A DNA stretch of 64,000 nucleotides from Melampsora larici-populina 98AG31 (lineage: Eukaryota > Basidiomycota > Pucciniomycetes > Pucciniales > Melampsoraceae): positions 637,534 through 701,533 of the forward strand of contig NW_006768790.1 in NCBI RefSeq assembly GCF_000204055.1, in the 5' to 3' direction. The notes below the pieces were generated by a model that saw only the letters and a program-made list of their open reading frames with translations, did no database searches and was not told the DNA's origin. A program made the translations under genes and the position numbers. Positions 22,955 to 35,548 of the stretch are shown here, piece after piece (within the stretch, counting starts at the first letter, position 1; every line of letters starts with the position of its first letter).

Positions 22955-25900
22955 CTAATAACAAGTTTCTGACTCCTCGGGCGTCAAATCGTCATACACG
23001 GGCAGTTTGTAGAGCGGGAATTTTGGGTCAGACACAGGCGAATTGCGACAGCGCTCGGATACATCTAGGTACATAGCCAGGGCAAGATCATATTTCCTGC
23101 AAGTCACATGTTCCCACTCCGAAGGGACTCCTTCTCCATTGCCTTTGGGGAAGAGAGCCTTTGATATGCATTTCAAAACGTAATCACTTGCGCGTTTCCA
23201 AACGGGCTCGTCAGAAAATTCAACATTGCACATTCGACCGGTGACAAGGCAAAGTTGAATGAGTTCGGTTTTATTTGATCTCCTGGTGTCGCGGCGGTAA
23301 GTGAGGAGCCCCTTGAAACCAAGTGAAAGGAAAGCAACAAGGGGTGTTAAGGCTTGGGATCTGAGTGCCACCGTTGAAGCCACTTTATGGAAGCTTGCAT
23401 CAATGTCGCTCTGTGAGTTACGAAATTTCTGAATTTGTGTTTGGTGATGGTGGTGGGCTCGGATGACTGCAAGCGCTTCAATACAACCGTAAACCGAGTC
23501 CACTAATTTGGTAAGCTGTTCGATACAGGTCATCTCGATAGTTTGATTGTGCGATGCCTTGTGTTGAGCCTTGGATTGAAGGTTTTGATAGTGCACGGCA
23601 CATTGAAAAGAATCCTTGACCTCGAGGAAAGGTAGATTGCACTCAGTGAAATCGTGAAGGGGGGGGAGGGGTCCGGCTTCTGAGCCCACTAAACTGATTG
23701 CCGCTAACACAAATTTACCAGCCATCTCGAGGCGATGTTTGGTCGGGTTTCGCATGAGTCTGAATGAGTCGCAAAGTCTCTTCTCTAGTTCATCGCTGCT
23801 TGGAGATTTCTCGGATTGAAGGTCGATGTAGTTCCAGTTGAATACACGGTCTTTGCCCCATGGTGATTCGCATCCTGCAATGAAGAAATCTTTGGCTGGG
23901 AGGTAGCAAAGCATAGTTGATGTAGGATAAGCGAGTGGTAAAATGAATTTCGGGTTCATCAAGAGGAAACTTACTTTGGTCTCGAGCTACCCATTGACTT
24001 AGCTTAAAGTCCTTGCTGAAATATAGAATTTCATTTCCTCGAGTTCTCTCGAGGGGGTCATACGTCGTCATGCTAGCAGAGATACGAGCACGTAACATGC
24101 GTGAACATGCTTCATAAAGTAGCACACAGTCTTCTGTTGTTTCTTTTTTGGATCGGATCGAGGAGCATTGGATGTCAATCTTGAGGTTGTCAGGATCAAT
24201 CCAGAGGCCGTCCTTTTGCTGAGGGAGATTGTTGGAAGATGATGTGTTTGTATTTTGAGTCAACTGCGATGGGATAATGCTGCCGGTTTGGTCATTCTCG
24301 GGGGTCTGTAAGGTGGTCTGTACTACGTCAGAGTTTAATGGGAATACAGGGGGCGTTGGACACCGTGGCCCGCGGACGATTATCTTTCTGATTCGCGGTG
24401 GTGTAGGATTATCTAGAGAGGTTGAAGTCGGATTGTCATTTGTTGGCAGGACAGACCTGTTCAATTCCGGAAAGACGGACGGTCGAGATGTTGATGGTCG
24501 AGCAGGAGATTTTTGGGTGGTGGAAGACGCAGGTAGTGGGGTCATTGTCGAATCCGAAGTTACCATTTGACAGTTGGAGGTCTTGTTGAGAGCAGCGGGG
24601 GCATTGTTACCTGGATTGATTAAAAACTTTTCAAAAGTTGAGCAGATCTGCTCGGCTCTCATGATGATTAGACCATCCAGTGAGTCGGACCAGTATGCCG
24701 TGTGAGCTCGGGCGCTCTGGATCCATTTCGGAAGAAGTCCACTGGCGCCAAACTCGCCTTTACGAAGCTTATCTTCGATCACTTGGCTTCCTATCACGTT
24801 GGTCAACTGGCCGTCAAGCTCCTGCCAGAGGCCCTCGTCTTCAATAAGGTCGAGTGGGGGTAGAAGGTAAGGCCGACCAAAAAATTCAGCAAACTCGTCA
24901 TTGGGTTGACCCACGCGGATCGAAGATTCCAGAGACTCGAGATGAGTGATTTTATCAAGTACATTTTGAATTCCTTTTGGTAACGCGAGGTGTGGAGTAC
25001 TTGAGGCTGATGAAACCGAAGCAGCCGGTAAATCAGAAGACGTGTTGGTCGTAGTCGGAGCGGGTGGTGATTGGGAACAGTCTGGCGATTTAGAAGCGCT
25101 GGGTGGTGGTTGTAGCCAGGGCAACCTGATTGAAGCGATTAGGTATTCCTGGATACGATGGAGTGTCGGAATGAGTAACCTGTCACCACTGACAGTCCAG
25201 ATATCTTGATCACGGAAGTGCTTGATGTATTCAAGGATCGAGTCGAGCCCATATTCACCAAGCTCGAGGAGTTCCTCGATCTTGTCGTCAGGTAAGACTG
25301 TTTCCAGGAATTTTTTCAAATTGTAAGCTTGGTGTTCTGGGTCGTCAGGGGATGTATCCAAGGCCGGTCGCTCGAGGAAAGCTATAGTGAGTGGATGGTT
25401 CCACATTGCGATTGGTATTGCCGATTGGTAAGTAGCCAAGATTGTGATGGTAGAGATCAGATTCTCAACTTCAGGATCTTTGCCATAGACAGGGGCAGGT
25501 GGCGGAGGAGAATCATCGCGTAGGATGGAGGTGGGTCGGCTTGTTTCGGATGAACCCGCAGTGTTGACTGCGTCTTCCGTACTGATCTCAGGAAGTGGTG
25601 GCGGAGGAGGATCATCGCGTAAGATGGAGGTGGGTTGGCTTTTTTCGGATGAACGCGCGGTGTTGGCTGTGTCTTCCGTACTGATCTCACCAAGTGCATT
25701 GTTGATTTCTTTTGGTAATGCGACATCCGAAGGACTTGAGTCTGAGATAAGTGGAACAGCCGGCAAATCAGAAGACGGATTGGTCCTAGCCGGAGCGGGT
25801 GATGATCGGGAAGGGGTCGACATTTCAGAAGGGCTGGGTGGTGGGATGATCCAAGGCACCCTGATTGAAGCAGTAAGATGATCCTCGATACGGCGGAGCT

Positions 25901-27173
25901 TGGGAATGAGTAATCTGTCACATTGAACAGTCCAGACTGCTTGATCACGGAAGTTCTGGATGTATTCGAGGATGTAGTCGAGCCCACATGCACCAAGCTC
26001 GAGAGTTCCTCGATCTTGTCGTCAGGTATGGCATTGTCGAGGAACCTTCTCGCATAAAAGGCTTGATCGGCTGGGTCGTGACGGAATAGATCGAAGGCCG
26101 GTCTATGGAGGAGAGCCACAAAGAGACAATTGTTCCATGTAGCTACTGGTAATGTCGATGGGTAAGTAGCCAGAACTGTGATGGAAGAGATCAGTTTGTC
26201 GACTTCTCGATGTTTGCCCCAGACAGGGGCAGGTGGTGTAGGAGAATCGTCGCGGAAGATGGAGGTAGCCGGCGAAGAGGGTCGGCTTTTTTTTGATGAA
26301 TCCTGGGTGTTGGCTTCAGGTTCAGTCATCTGGGATATCGTACGTTTATTGAGTGATGGGTCGTTTGATTTCTTGATGGCCGCTAGGTTTGCTGAGGCTA
26401 CTGTGTCTTCAGTTGACTTCTTGTTCATCATAGCGAAGCGGTGTGAGTCTCGCTTGACGGGCTTGGTGTTCTTGGTAATTTGTGGGAGACCTTGATTCTT
26501 CTGAGTCGTCGTGGGTGTATCATCACGCGGAGAAGCACTACTCGAGGTGGGCGTTGGGGATATGGCGCGATGAGTCGAGGGCTTCAATTCCGTCTCCTCG
26601 TCCGCAGAAGCTGAGTCGTCATCTGAAGTTTCAACCCAAGTGAATGCACCCGACTCGTTTGTGAATGTCTTCATAGCTAGGTCTGGAAAGGATCAGAGTC
26701 GTTATCAGGACTTTCAGTTCAAGGTGAGGCAAGAGGAAATGTGGACGTACCGTTGCCATCTTTTGCAATTGCGCAGGCCACTGCCTGCCACGCTCTCATA
26801 AGGGGAGCCGACATAGGTGCGTTGTGTATCATTATGTTGACCAGATTGAATTGGCGGACGAGTTTGACAGAGTATTCGTGTTCTGGAACATTCCGGATCG
26901 GTCGCTTGGAGTTGGGGTAGGCTTGGGTGGTAGCTGAAGGCCAATCCTTTGGGACGAATAGCTGCGAATCGGAACTACCTGGCGACGCAAGAGGTTCCAG
27001 ACTATCATGAGTACAATCTGATGAAGACACGCCTTCAGAGCCGCCTTCAAGGAAGACTTACCGCTCATAAATTTTCGTAAATCGTTTCCGATTGAGGCAT
27101 CCATTGGGGCTTCGACACAAGCATTGTCCTGCTTCTTTGAAAAGGTATTTTGGTCGTTGTCGCTCGGAGTCAT
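22955..27173 (-). pseudogene. Unknown internally duplicated gene with a frameshift
   Basis: The gene starts MTPSDNDQNTFSKK at 27173. Exon borders have good GT-AG sites at about 27062 (donor GTAAGT), 27007/26751 and 26680, with a last exon from about 23880 ending at 22955. The main exon carries two tandem copies of a unit with the form SRP-S-SI-RDDSPPPPAPV-GK, then ATY, then PDDKIEEL. The second copy stays open and continues into a Ser/Pro-rich middle and a C-terminal domain (QWVARDQ, then FLSLGFKGLLTYRRDTRR). In the first copy one base is missing at about 26003 (CTCGAGAG against CTCGAGGAG), which breaks the frame after DDKIEEL. It may be an inactive gene, a sequencing error or an unseen intron. 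No family is recognised. Palindrome clusters flank it on both sides. Confidence 0.6.
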
Positions 27174-27516
27174 TATGAAGATGAGATGAGAAAAGAGCCA
27201 GAAATAAGGATTTGAGGTGGATATAGATTGAAAAGTGAGACAACGATAAATCTCCAGAGGTCAGAGTGAAGGTAGAAAACGAGGGTGAGTTTTGAAAAGA
27301 GCGTACCTAAACAGAGAAACCGCCTGAGGATCCTCAGCTCTGGATAAACCGGCAGGTTTTTGTGATGATGGTAGACAATAGCGCGGAACCATGATGATTT
27401 AATTGAGGCCCCTAAGGGATGATTATGGCTTAGCCCTGGATAGACACGTAGGTATCCGATGTGATCAGAGTATCAACATATTGAACTTTGTTGGTTGCAT
27501 GCACAAGCTGGATTGG

Positions 27517-27796
27517 AGTTCGACATTTCATCAAATGTCGAACTGTTGAACACATTCAAACCACAAAAAACAAGGAGCAATCAAAGATAATGTGAAAGAA
27601 CGACAGATGAGAAGAAAAAATGAAATAAGACAGACCAAGGCACCAAAGCTCAGAAGAGACAGAGGATGATTGCAAACCATTAAAATACGTAGCAAGTTCA
27701 GCATTTCCTGAAATGTTGAACTTCCAGGCGTGAATACTTGATGATCAGAGGCATAAGCTGCATTGGAGTTCAACATTTCATGAAATGTTGAACTCC
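27517..27796. repeat. Cluster of three 28-32-bp palindromes, right of the duplicated gene
   Basis: Palindromes of the same family as at 22419-22729 lie at 27517-27544, 27695-27722 and 27765-27796. Two are preceded by a shared leader of the form GCAYAAGCTGSATTGG. Compensating changes (TTCGACATTT with AAATGTCGAA) keep pairing in the first copy. Confidence 0.88.
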
Positions 27797-29511
27797 AACA
27801 TTGAACATACTCCGGGAAACAACTGATCAAGACCAAACCAAAAACCGTGAATGGTGGTCTTTGAATACTAAGAAATCAGAAATGTGAAAAGCAGGAATTG
27901 ATATATCTGTCTCATCATGACTGTACACAGAAGTTTCCAAGAGTGATCTTCAAGACTTGAGTCACTTGGCACTGCATTTCTTCTCATACTCCAGTTTGAC
28001 AACAGCGGATCAATCAAAAAGAAGTAAAGTCGGATCAACATCAGTACAACACAAGTGGTATTTAAATTGGATATCTTGATGCAGCCTTCAAATAATCACA
28101 TAATTTGATGTATATAGATCTTCAAAGAAACTAATTCAAAACACGAGCGGTATGTTTGGCAAGGATTTCCCTGATCAATTTATCAACAGAATTAATTAAA
28201 GTGACTATATATTTCTCGATAGAGATATATCAAAACTTACTTATGATATTTGCCCAATGCTTGAACAAATCCGACATCAAGAATAGCCCCGTCAAACATC
28301 TTCTGATGGGAGACCAACAAAGCATTTGTACATCTTAACCGCTCGTCATGTCTTGATCCATTTGATCCTTTGCCTGGCTAACACAGCTTCAATAGTCAAG
28401 CCTGAATAGAAACAATTAATAATCAGCACTATTGATAGGATCAATCGCAAGGTTTCCAAAAACACCTGACTTACTCAGTTTTAAAATATCGTATCTTCCA
28501 ATCAAGATGGAGGTCAAAAGTAAAACACAATGGGGAAGGATTGAATGATTTTCCGTTCTGATTGAAGTTTGGTTGGTCGGAAAGAGTAAATCAAGAATTT
28601 GCCTACTCAGGCTGTCAAGAGCATGATCTGTATGTTCTTGCAGGCTAGGAATAAACCCGATGCGCGGGTCGGTAGCCGGATACACGGTAGGATCCGTGTA
28701 AAAAGTGCCAGGTTCAGTTGACGGCAGTGAATAGCCACTTACAGTTCCCTCTCAAAGATTTGTTTGTTTGTAGCCTTCCCCCATATTTCGCTAATTTTTT
28801 TCCAGCGGGCAGCTTCTTATCTTAACATTTGATTCGTTGAATATATAAATACATCTGAGTACCAAAATCATATCATCATAATGAGAGTCTTTACGATTTG
28901 TCCCTGTGAAAAGAGCTCAATGGTTCATTGCGCTGGATGTAATCTGAAATAATCCATCAGATTCTTTGAGAAAGTTCTTTTCTTCTCTTCAATTGGATTT
29001 CTTTCGGGGTAAGAGAGGACACTTCTAATCTCCATGATACAAAACTTCAATCTGAGACACTCATTTGTATATGCAGCTCAATTGCAGGTATCCATTACTT
29101 CTCCACCAATTGTAACTGTGTCATTCACAGGCATGATGACTCGCCCTCCATGTATATTTAAGGAGATTAATGGCTTCCAATTGATTTTTCAATTGCAATG
29201 AATATTCTCAAAATCAAAGATTTGGGAAGTGTTAATGAGTGCGGGTGGAAGGTCATCTGATGATCGACCTGATCTGACCCCACTTCTCTGACAGATGAAA
29301 AACCAAAGCCAGATCTTGTTTACAATCGGAGGTGGAGATTGAGTCCCCTTACCCGAGGCATTGTCCAGTGTTTATCTCTTCCAACGACGTGGACCAATGA
29401 TTTAATGATTTGTGTTGTTCATATATAGCACAAAGAAAATTCCACTGATTCTAGATGAGATCATTTTGTCTTTCTCAAGTTCAAGACTCTATATCCTTTA
29501 TCCCCTGAACT
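27797..29511. other. Spacer without a recognised gene
   Basis: Only short open frames without supporting motifs are present. A small imperfect palindrome with arms ACACGG/CCGTGT lies near 28682-28699. The promoter of the 29512 gene should be at the right end. Confidence 0.45.
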
Positions 29512-30796
29512 ATGTCTTCTACATTCCGTACCAACGTCTTTCTACCTACTTCCATTCTCAAATTTGTTGTGAAGGATGATGATGACAGTCAAAAGATCGA
29601 TTGCAAGCGCTTTCTAAGTCAAGCTTATACCTCTCAGGTCTTGGAGATAATTTGTCTTTTGTATCCTTATGTCAAATTCAGTGACGAGGCGCGAGATGAT
29701 CATGTACTTCTGAAAAAGATATTTCTGGAGATCGTAGCACCCCAACTTTCTACTTTAATCATTCCAACCGCCCTTAAGCCTGATCAAGACTACTTCCAAG
29801 CATCAATCAACATACCAGCCTTTGGGACCTACGAGTTTGAGATGCTCATAACACCGGGGATTGAAATCAACGCTCATCGCATCTCCGAATTCAACTACCT
29901 TATTCTATGCTACCTTCGAAATGGTCAACATCGTATCGCAGCGCACAACCTTACGGGATTTGTCAAGACGTACAAATATCTCAACAAGATCGAACTTTCT
30001 ACTCTGGATTCCGCTTATCAAGACACTTTAGAGGGCCTCCACGAAGCTGTTGGATTTGTTCAAAGCTCACACCACGATATCGAAGGAATTGGCTTTCTGT
30101 TATCGGAATCTGAATTATCACCAAGCCACCGCCAAGGACTCCAGCTTTGTCTTGAAAGAGGAAAAGAAAAATTGAAATCTTGCCAGGAAATCTTCGAGCG
30201 CATTGTGGCGGACGTTGGGTTTGTTCAAGCATTAGTAGATTATTATCAGTAAGCTGGAAAATTTCATCACTATACGCAGTAAATATGCAATCCTTCTTCC
30301 CTATACATATTCTGACTTAAACTCATGACATAGAAAACTTCCCTTGACCTCTCGAATTGACGATATGGAAACTCTGTCTGCTTCATCAAAGCCAATCTTC
30401 AAGTTCAATGGGATGCGTGAAGGACTCATGAAAAGTGTAGACAAGATGATGTCCCGTGGATTCAACAAAAAGCAGCTTGTCAAACTTCAACAGAATGTGA
30501 AAAAGCAATCTGACAACAAACCGAATACTCCAACAAGACCAGGAAACCTTAGTCGGCCACGCATATGCTTGTTGGAAGAAATGTCAAAGAAAGATTGTGA
30601 CACTATCCGTCAAGCTTTACACTGTCATTGTCCTCAACTGTGGATACCGATAAAAGTAGCAACAAGTCAACCAATGCTATTGTCTCTCTACAAGGCTTTC
30701 ATTTTGTATGAGGAGGAGCCCAATCTTCGCCGAGGAGTACATTACGATATCTTTCCCATTAATGCGCTCAACTTAGATGGCTACATTGATGTTTAA
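29512..30796 (+). CDS. Unknown two-exon protein, about 400 aa
   Basis: Exon 1 (29512-30248) and exon 2 (30334-30796) join in frame across an 85-bp intron (donor GTAAGC, acceptor CATAG) to give a continuous protein beginning MSSTFRTNVFLPTSILKF. The first part is mixed alpha/beta in look (FEMLITPGIEINAHRISEF, then LILCYLRNGQHRIAAHNLTG). The second part starts QKLPLTSRIDDMETLS, has a basic stretch (SRGFNKKQLVKLQQNVKKQ), and ends GVHYDIFPINALNLDGYIDV. No signal peptide or membrane segment is evident and no family is recognised. The clean frame over 400 codons suggests the cargo gene is or was under selection. Confidence 0.65.
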
Positions 30797-31642
30797 GTGG
30801 TGAGCTTGTAGCTCCTTTTATTTTTATTCTCAACAGCTCGTAACTCCTTTTATTTTTATTCTCAACAACTGAATTTCCCCATGTTTGTTCAAGACCAGGG
30901 ACCTTCAAGGACAGAAGCCAGAACATGTGTTTGTGGTATTGAGATGAAGGAATATCAGACGAAGAATTATGGACATGTACTTCTGAACTACATGAAAGAA
31001 CAGACTTTTTACTTTGTGTTGTGAGATCCCATAATCCAGAATTAGCTACCACATCTTTTGAAAACTGGACTTTTGAGCTGCAATGAATCTCACCCTACCA
31101 TGAAATTGGGGGATACGTTTATATAGTCCACTTATTTCCTATCATACCGCTTTGGTTCTTTATATAGTAAGAGACCTCGAAGGATGTTGAGTTAAAGTTC
31201 ATCATTTTCTTAAATAGTGCTTTCCAAAGCTTCTTTCAATTATTCGTGGAACTATGAAAAGCTTTTTGAATATGACCTCCCCCTTGAGACACATCTTCCA
31301 TTCCAAGTATTCTCACCACTCGACTGAAACACAGACAGAAAATATGTACACCCAGAAGCATAAGAATGAAAATATGTACACGATTTCAACCAGAAGATAG
31401 CAACAAGAGAGAAAATATGTTCACCAAAAATCATAAGAATAAAATTATGTACACAGAAAGAAAGCATCAGATTCAAGCATAACACAAGATTGTAAGATAA
31501 ATCTGTAGTAGACATTTGTAACTTTTGAGACGTATGATCAAGACAGATAACCCAAAGACGGACCCTTTAACATAGCAAAACATTACGTTAGTGCTCATTT
31601 TCATAAAAAAGTCCAAAACAAGTGCAAAACATATTACTTACC

Positions 31643-32275
31643 TCAGCCATATATCACTCCAAACTCACTGCTGACAATTTCCCGATAGATTTCGATGAGC
31701 TCACCCTTATTAATTCGGCGGCGGAGGTAGTAGGCAGGATCAAAGTGTGCAATAAGCTGGCGAAGGACCTTTCGGGTGGTCAAAAAGTCCCAGAGATTGC
31801 AATCAGGCATCATAAACTGAAGTAAATCGTCTCTTAAAGTAAACGCCTTCTGCCAAAACCGTGGATTTTCGTCGGGAGAGATCATCCTCAAATTGCGCTT
31901 GATCAAATAGGGCCAAACACGTTGATGGCGATGTCTTCTGTTTCGATTGTGATTGACTAGGGGTGTGCCAGGACGTGGTGAAAGTCTTGCAGCGAGACGT
32001 GGTGAACGGCGTGGTGAACGGCGCGGTAAAGGGCGTACAGAAAGACGTGGTGAACGGCGGCGTGGTGAATGAGGTATGCGCACATTGTGATCAACTGGGG
32101 GGTTAATTATATTTGCGTCGTGATCAATTGGCGGGGCAGCTAGTTCAACAGGTGAGGGAGGAGCTTCATAACCGCTCATGGGTGTGACCGCGCGGCTTTG
32201 TGGCAAAGCGAGTACATCCTGATCATCATCATCATTCATGGGTGTGTCAGATCGGCTGGATGGTGAAGCATTCAT
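31643..32275 (-). CDS. Basic SPRR-repeat protein of unknown function
   Basis: This is a 210-aa frame starting MNASPSSRSDTPMNDDDDQD. An acidic N-terminus is followed by a basic segment made of RRSPRLSVR, RRSPRRSPRLAARLSPRP units (about residues 70-105), and then a C-terminal domain (FWQKAFTLRDDLLQFMMPD, then YYLRRRINKGELIEIYREIV). The SPRR-type tract could bind DNA or RNA. No intron is needed. A further upstream exon near 32280-32350 (HTRSA-type basic residues) cannot be excluded. Confidence 0.5.
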   Translation of the reverse strand: MNASPSSRSDTPMNDDDDQDVLALPQSRAVTPMSGYEAPPSPVELAAPPIDHDANIINPPVDHNVRIPHSPRRRSPRLSVRPLPRRSPRRSPRLAARLSPRPGTPLVNHNRNRRHRHQRVWPYLIKRNLRMISPDENPRFWQKAFTLRDDLLQFMMPDCNLWDFLTTRKVLRQLIAHFDPAYYLRRRINKGELIEIYREIVSSEFGVIYG

Positions 32276-33124
32276 ATTTCAATCGTGATTTGACGCAGGT
32301 GTCACACTTCGGCGGCGTTGGTCTTGGATGCGTGTGCTTCTTATTCCTACATAGACATCCCCAATGACGTTGAAAGTTTGGCAGATCCTGATGGCCATTG
32401 CTAAATGTTTACGAGCAATCAGAAGACCTAAAATGGAGTGATAAGCCAACATGAAACCAAAACAACTTACTACTCTAAGTGGTGTATGGAGGGGTTGTAG
32501 AACAGTAACGTTTCTGGGTCGTTCTGAGGAACAGAAGATACACTAGCGGGAACAGAAGCCAGAGATGATCAGAGATTTTAGCAAAGATAATGAAGTGGAT
32601 AAGGTACTCACAAGCTTGATAGACTGAACGTTGAAACACCAGACCAACATAGAAAGGATAGCAAAAACAGAAGTCAGTGTCATCATCTCGGACTTCAGTA
32701 ATAATGGATAAGATGCTCACAAACGTGATAGATTGAACGCTTCGCAAGAAATACGGCTAGGATAGGTCCGTCAAATATAGAAGAAAATAATCAAATGGAT
32801 CTGGGTAAAAAGAAGTGGTTTAGAGCAGGACACAAACCCGCCAAAAAAAGAGATTATCGTTTGTAAGACACTCACAGGCTTGACGGCTTAGGGAACGTCA
32901 AAAAGCTACACCAGAGTTGGTTTAGAGCAGTGGACAGATAAAGCAAGTAAGGAAGTCTGGAAGCTTATGTATCACTCCATTGATCACGTAGGCCATCCTG
33001 GATTCTATAATTGGTCGTATTTCGAAAGGGCTAGTAGGCAACCCCTAATGTCGTGATTCAGCCTTTGTGCTTTATCATAGAGAGAGTAAGATGAGAATGC
33101 TGGTAGTGTAGATTGATCTATGGA

Positions 33125-33480
33125 TGGGCCTTTCTGCTTTCTTTTTGGTGGGCTGTAGAAGTGTTCGGCAAGTTTTGGCCTCTCCATAAACGTTGTTATG
33201 GGTGGGTCTTTCTGCTTTCTTTTTGGTGTGCTGTAGAAGCGTTCGGCGAGTTTTGGCCTCTCCATAAAGTTGTTTAGTCACCAAACAATTTTTTTTTTGT
33301 ATATTCCGTTATCTTTAGTAAGAGACCTATTGGTTCTGATAATGTGGATTGGGCCCCATCGGTTCTGATCCTTTCTTTCTTCCTAATATTCTGTGCCGTA
33401 TGATGGACCGGCCTTTCTGCTTTTTTTTGTGGTGCTGTAGAGAAGTTCGGCAAGTTTCGGGCATAAACGTTGTTTGGTGA
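33125..33480. repeat. Three-copy direct repeat with 79-bp unit
   Basis: Units beginning GGGCCTTTCTGCTTTCTTT (33125), GGGTCTTTCTGC (33204) and a diverged copy near 33410 share a core of GCTGTAGAAG then GTTCGGCAAGTTTTGGCCTC. The short open frames across it are by-products of the repeat. Confidence 0.8.
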
Positions 33481-33870
33481 CCAAATAACATCTCTAGCCG
33501 AGAATCAGTCTCATGATGTCAAATGATGACTCCCTTTTAGATATATGCTCACCGCGGAGGGTTTCCTCTGATGTTTGAGACAAGGAAAAGGTAGAGATGT
33601 TGGTATGAGATGAATGTGAACAAAGGCAAAAAGCTATACCACTTGTCATTTGACCGCTACGGTCAAGAACTTTACAAATCTTTATATGTTGGTATGCCCA
33701 AAATCTTCGCGTCTATCTTCTCCATCTCTAGAACGCACTTTCCATTGCGATATACCAACACAACCCCTTCTGGTCGTTACATCCTTGACTTCCTTTCTGA
33801 ATCGACCAGCTTTGATTCAATCAAATATCTTTCATCGCCTCTCACTGTTTTAATACTGCTGCGCGTGTCA

Positions 33871-35548
33871 TGAAGGTGGTCAAGAGCACGATTAGATTTC
33901 TGAAGAACCGCATTACAAAGGCGAGAAACTTGTTCGGTGAGCTTTCTCATTACAGCTCTTGGACAAGCTCATCTTTCGGGAACTGACTCCATGGTTTTTT
34001 GTATCAAAAGGTTCATCTGATACCTCTGCAGCTGGAACTACTGAGCAAGCAGTCGTAAAACAAGCTAATTTTACCTTTCAAACGCCTTCATTCCATTCCA
34101 AGTCCACTCAGACTTTGGGAGATCCTTTTCTTACACCAGTGGCAGAAGTCACTCAAAGCGCAATTTCTAGTGTTTCTCACTGCATGAGCTTGTCAAGTGA
34201 ATTTCCACATGATGATCGGTTACCTTCACCCGACTCCACGCCAGGCGACCCTTTTCTGGCTCCTAACTCGACCACAGATCCTGAGTTCAATATTCTGGGT
34301 TCCAATGACAAAGATGCTTTAGTCGACTCGCCAGATGCTTTAGTTGACTCACCTTGTTTTCTACGTATGTTTGAAAATTTTCTCTACTTCTTGCAAGTAC
34401 TTCTTGGGTGTCTTGTTGATTGGTGTGCTTTTTGTTTTGCAGTCACATCAAAACTATCACAATCACCTCATAATCGCAATGGCAGCGTTCACAAATCTTC
34501 CAGCACTTCAAGCGACGGTGGCTCTGATGATGTCGTGTCCTCGATCGGGAGCAAATCTCCAGAATACACTGTCACCGAGCCATTATTAGATCAATCCGTG
34601 CTACGAAGGACTATGATATTGATTAACTCTTCTTGGGTGTCGGCGGAGGAAATTATCCCCACTTCTGATTCTAGTGGGATCGACCTGTTACTTAATGCTG
34701 CTGATGTGATCTGTAGGTTCCAATACTTGCTTTCCTGATCCTTCTCTCAAATTCTTCGAATTGTCTTTTTACTCTGGTCTGGAGTTGATTTGAATTTGCC
34801 GTTTCAAATCACTGTTCCGGTCATACCTTTTACGCTTTTGAAAACCTTTCTTACAGCTCACCGGCACACCGATAGTCCCACCACTAATGAAAACCAAGCT
34901 ACAGCTGAAGTTCCCATGGATATCGACAATAATGATGGTGGGTTTGAAAAATCTATATACGTGAATTAGTTGGTTTTAACTAATTCACCTCACTACTACG
35001 GTCATACCTCTTATGCTTTTGGCAATATTCCTCCAGCTCACTGGCACACCAATAGTGCCATCACTAATAAAAAACAAGGTAGAGAAGAAGTTTCCCTGGA
35101 AATCAACGATGATAATGGTGGGTTCGAAAACCTGGCATTCATTTTTTACAAAGACTGACTATGAACTTGATCTATCAGCTAGAGACATTCAATTCAAACG
35201 GTCCAACAGGTTTGCAACACGCAAGATCATCGCCAATTCAGTCAAGCATCCAACTAAGTCTGACGAGGGTAAGCACAAATAAATTCCTTACCACTATATT
35301 CATTGTGAACTCAATATAATGTTGTTACAGCCCCCCCCTATAAGCGCAGGAAGGCTTGTGTATCGGTCTTCACCGGATCAATTACAGGTGATTCTCCCAC
35401 CAGAATTTCTGGTCCTGATGGTCAGTCGACTGTTTCATCATGTTCTGATAGTCATCACCCCTTGCTGACATATGCAATTATGTTTTATCACGATGATTGG
35501 TTGTTCATGTATATGAAGCAGCCTGTCAGATGTGCATTAACAAGGTAG
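33871..35548 (+). CDS. Unknown multi-exon gene
   Basis: The likely start is MKVVKSTIRFLKNRITKARNL at 33871, ending at a GTGAGC donor. Exons with good borders follow: about 34007-34364 (GSSDTSAAGTTEQAVVKQAN onward, Ser/Thr-rich), 34443-34711 (donor GTAGGT), two near-identical exons at about 34857-34938 and 35034-35115, and a last exon (after the acceptor at 35333) starting PPPYKRRKACVSVFTG and ending TAG at 35548. A basic patch PYKRRK could be a nuclear localisation signal. The start mimics that of the 37183 gene (short helical first exon, then short low-complexity exons), so they may be paralogues. Exon linkage is a prediction. Confidence 0.5.
34857..35130 (+). repeat. Tandem exon duplication, 178-bp period
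   Basis: Segments 34857-34952 and 35034-35130 are about 80 percent identical by eye. They encode AHRHTDSPTTNENQ-type and AHWHTNSAITNKKQ-type peptides ending in NDDG before a GTGGGTT donor. It is the same mode of growth as in the large cassette gene. Confidence 0.75.

Noticed and set aside
22955..30796. TET/JBP-type oxygenase cargo, known to travel with some fungal DNA transposons.
   Set aside because: I looked for the HxD...H and Arg pattern of that fold in these proteins and did not see it.
33005..33284. Two overlapping small frames with GEAKTCRTLLQPTKKK-like repeats as a gene.
   Set aside because: They are created by a 79-bp direct repeat and have no splice or start support.
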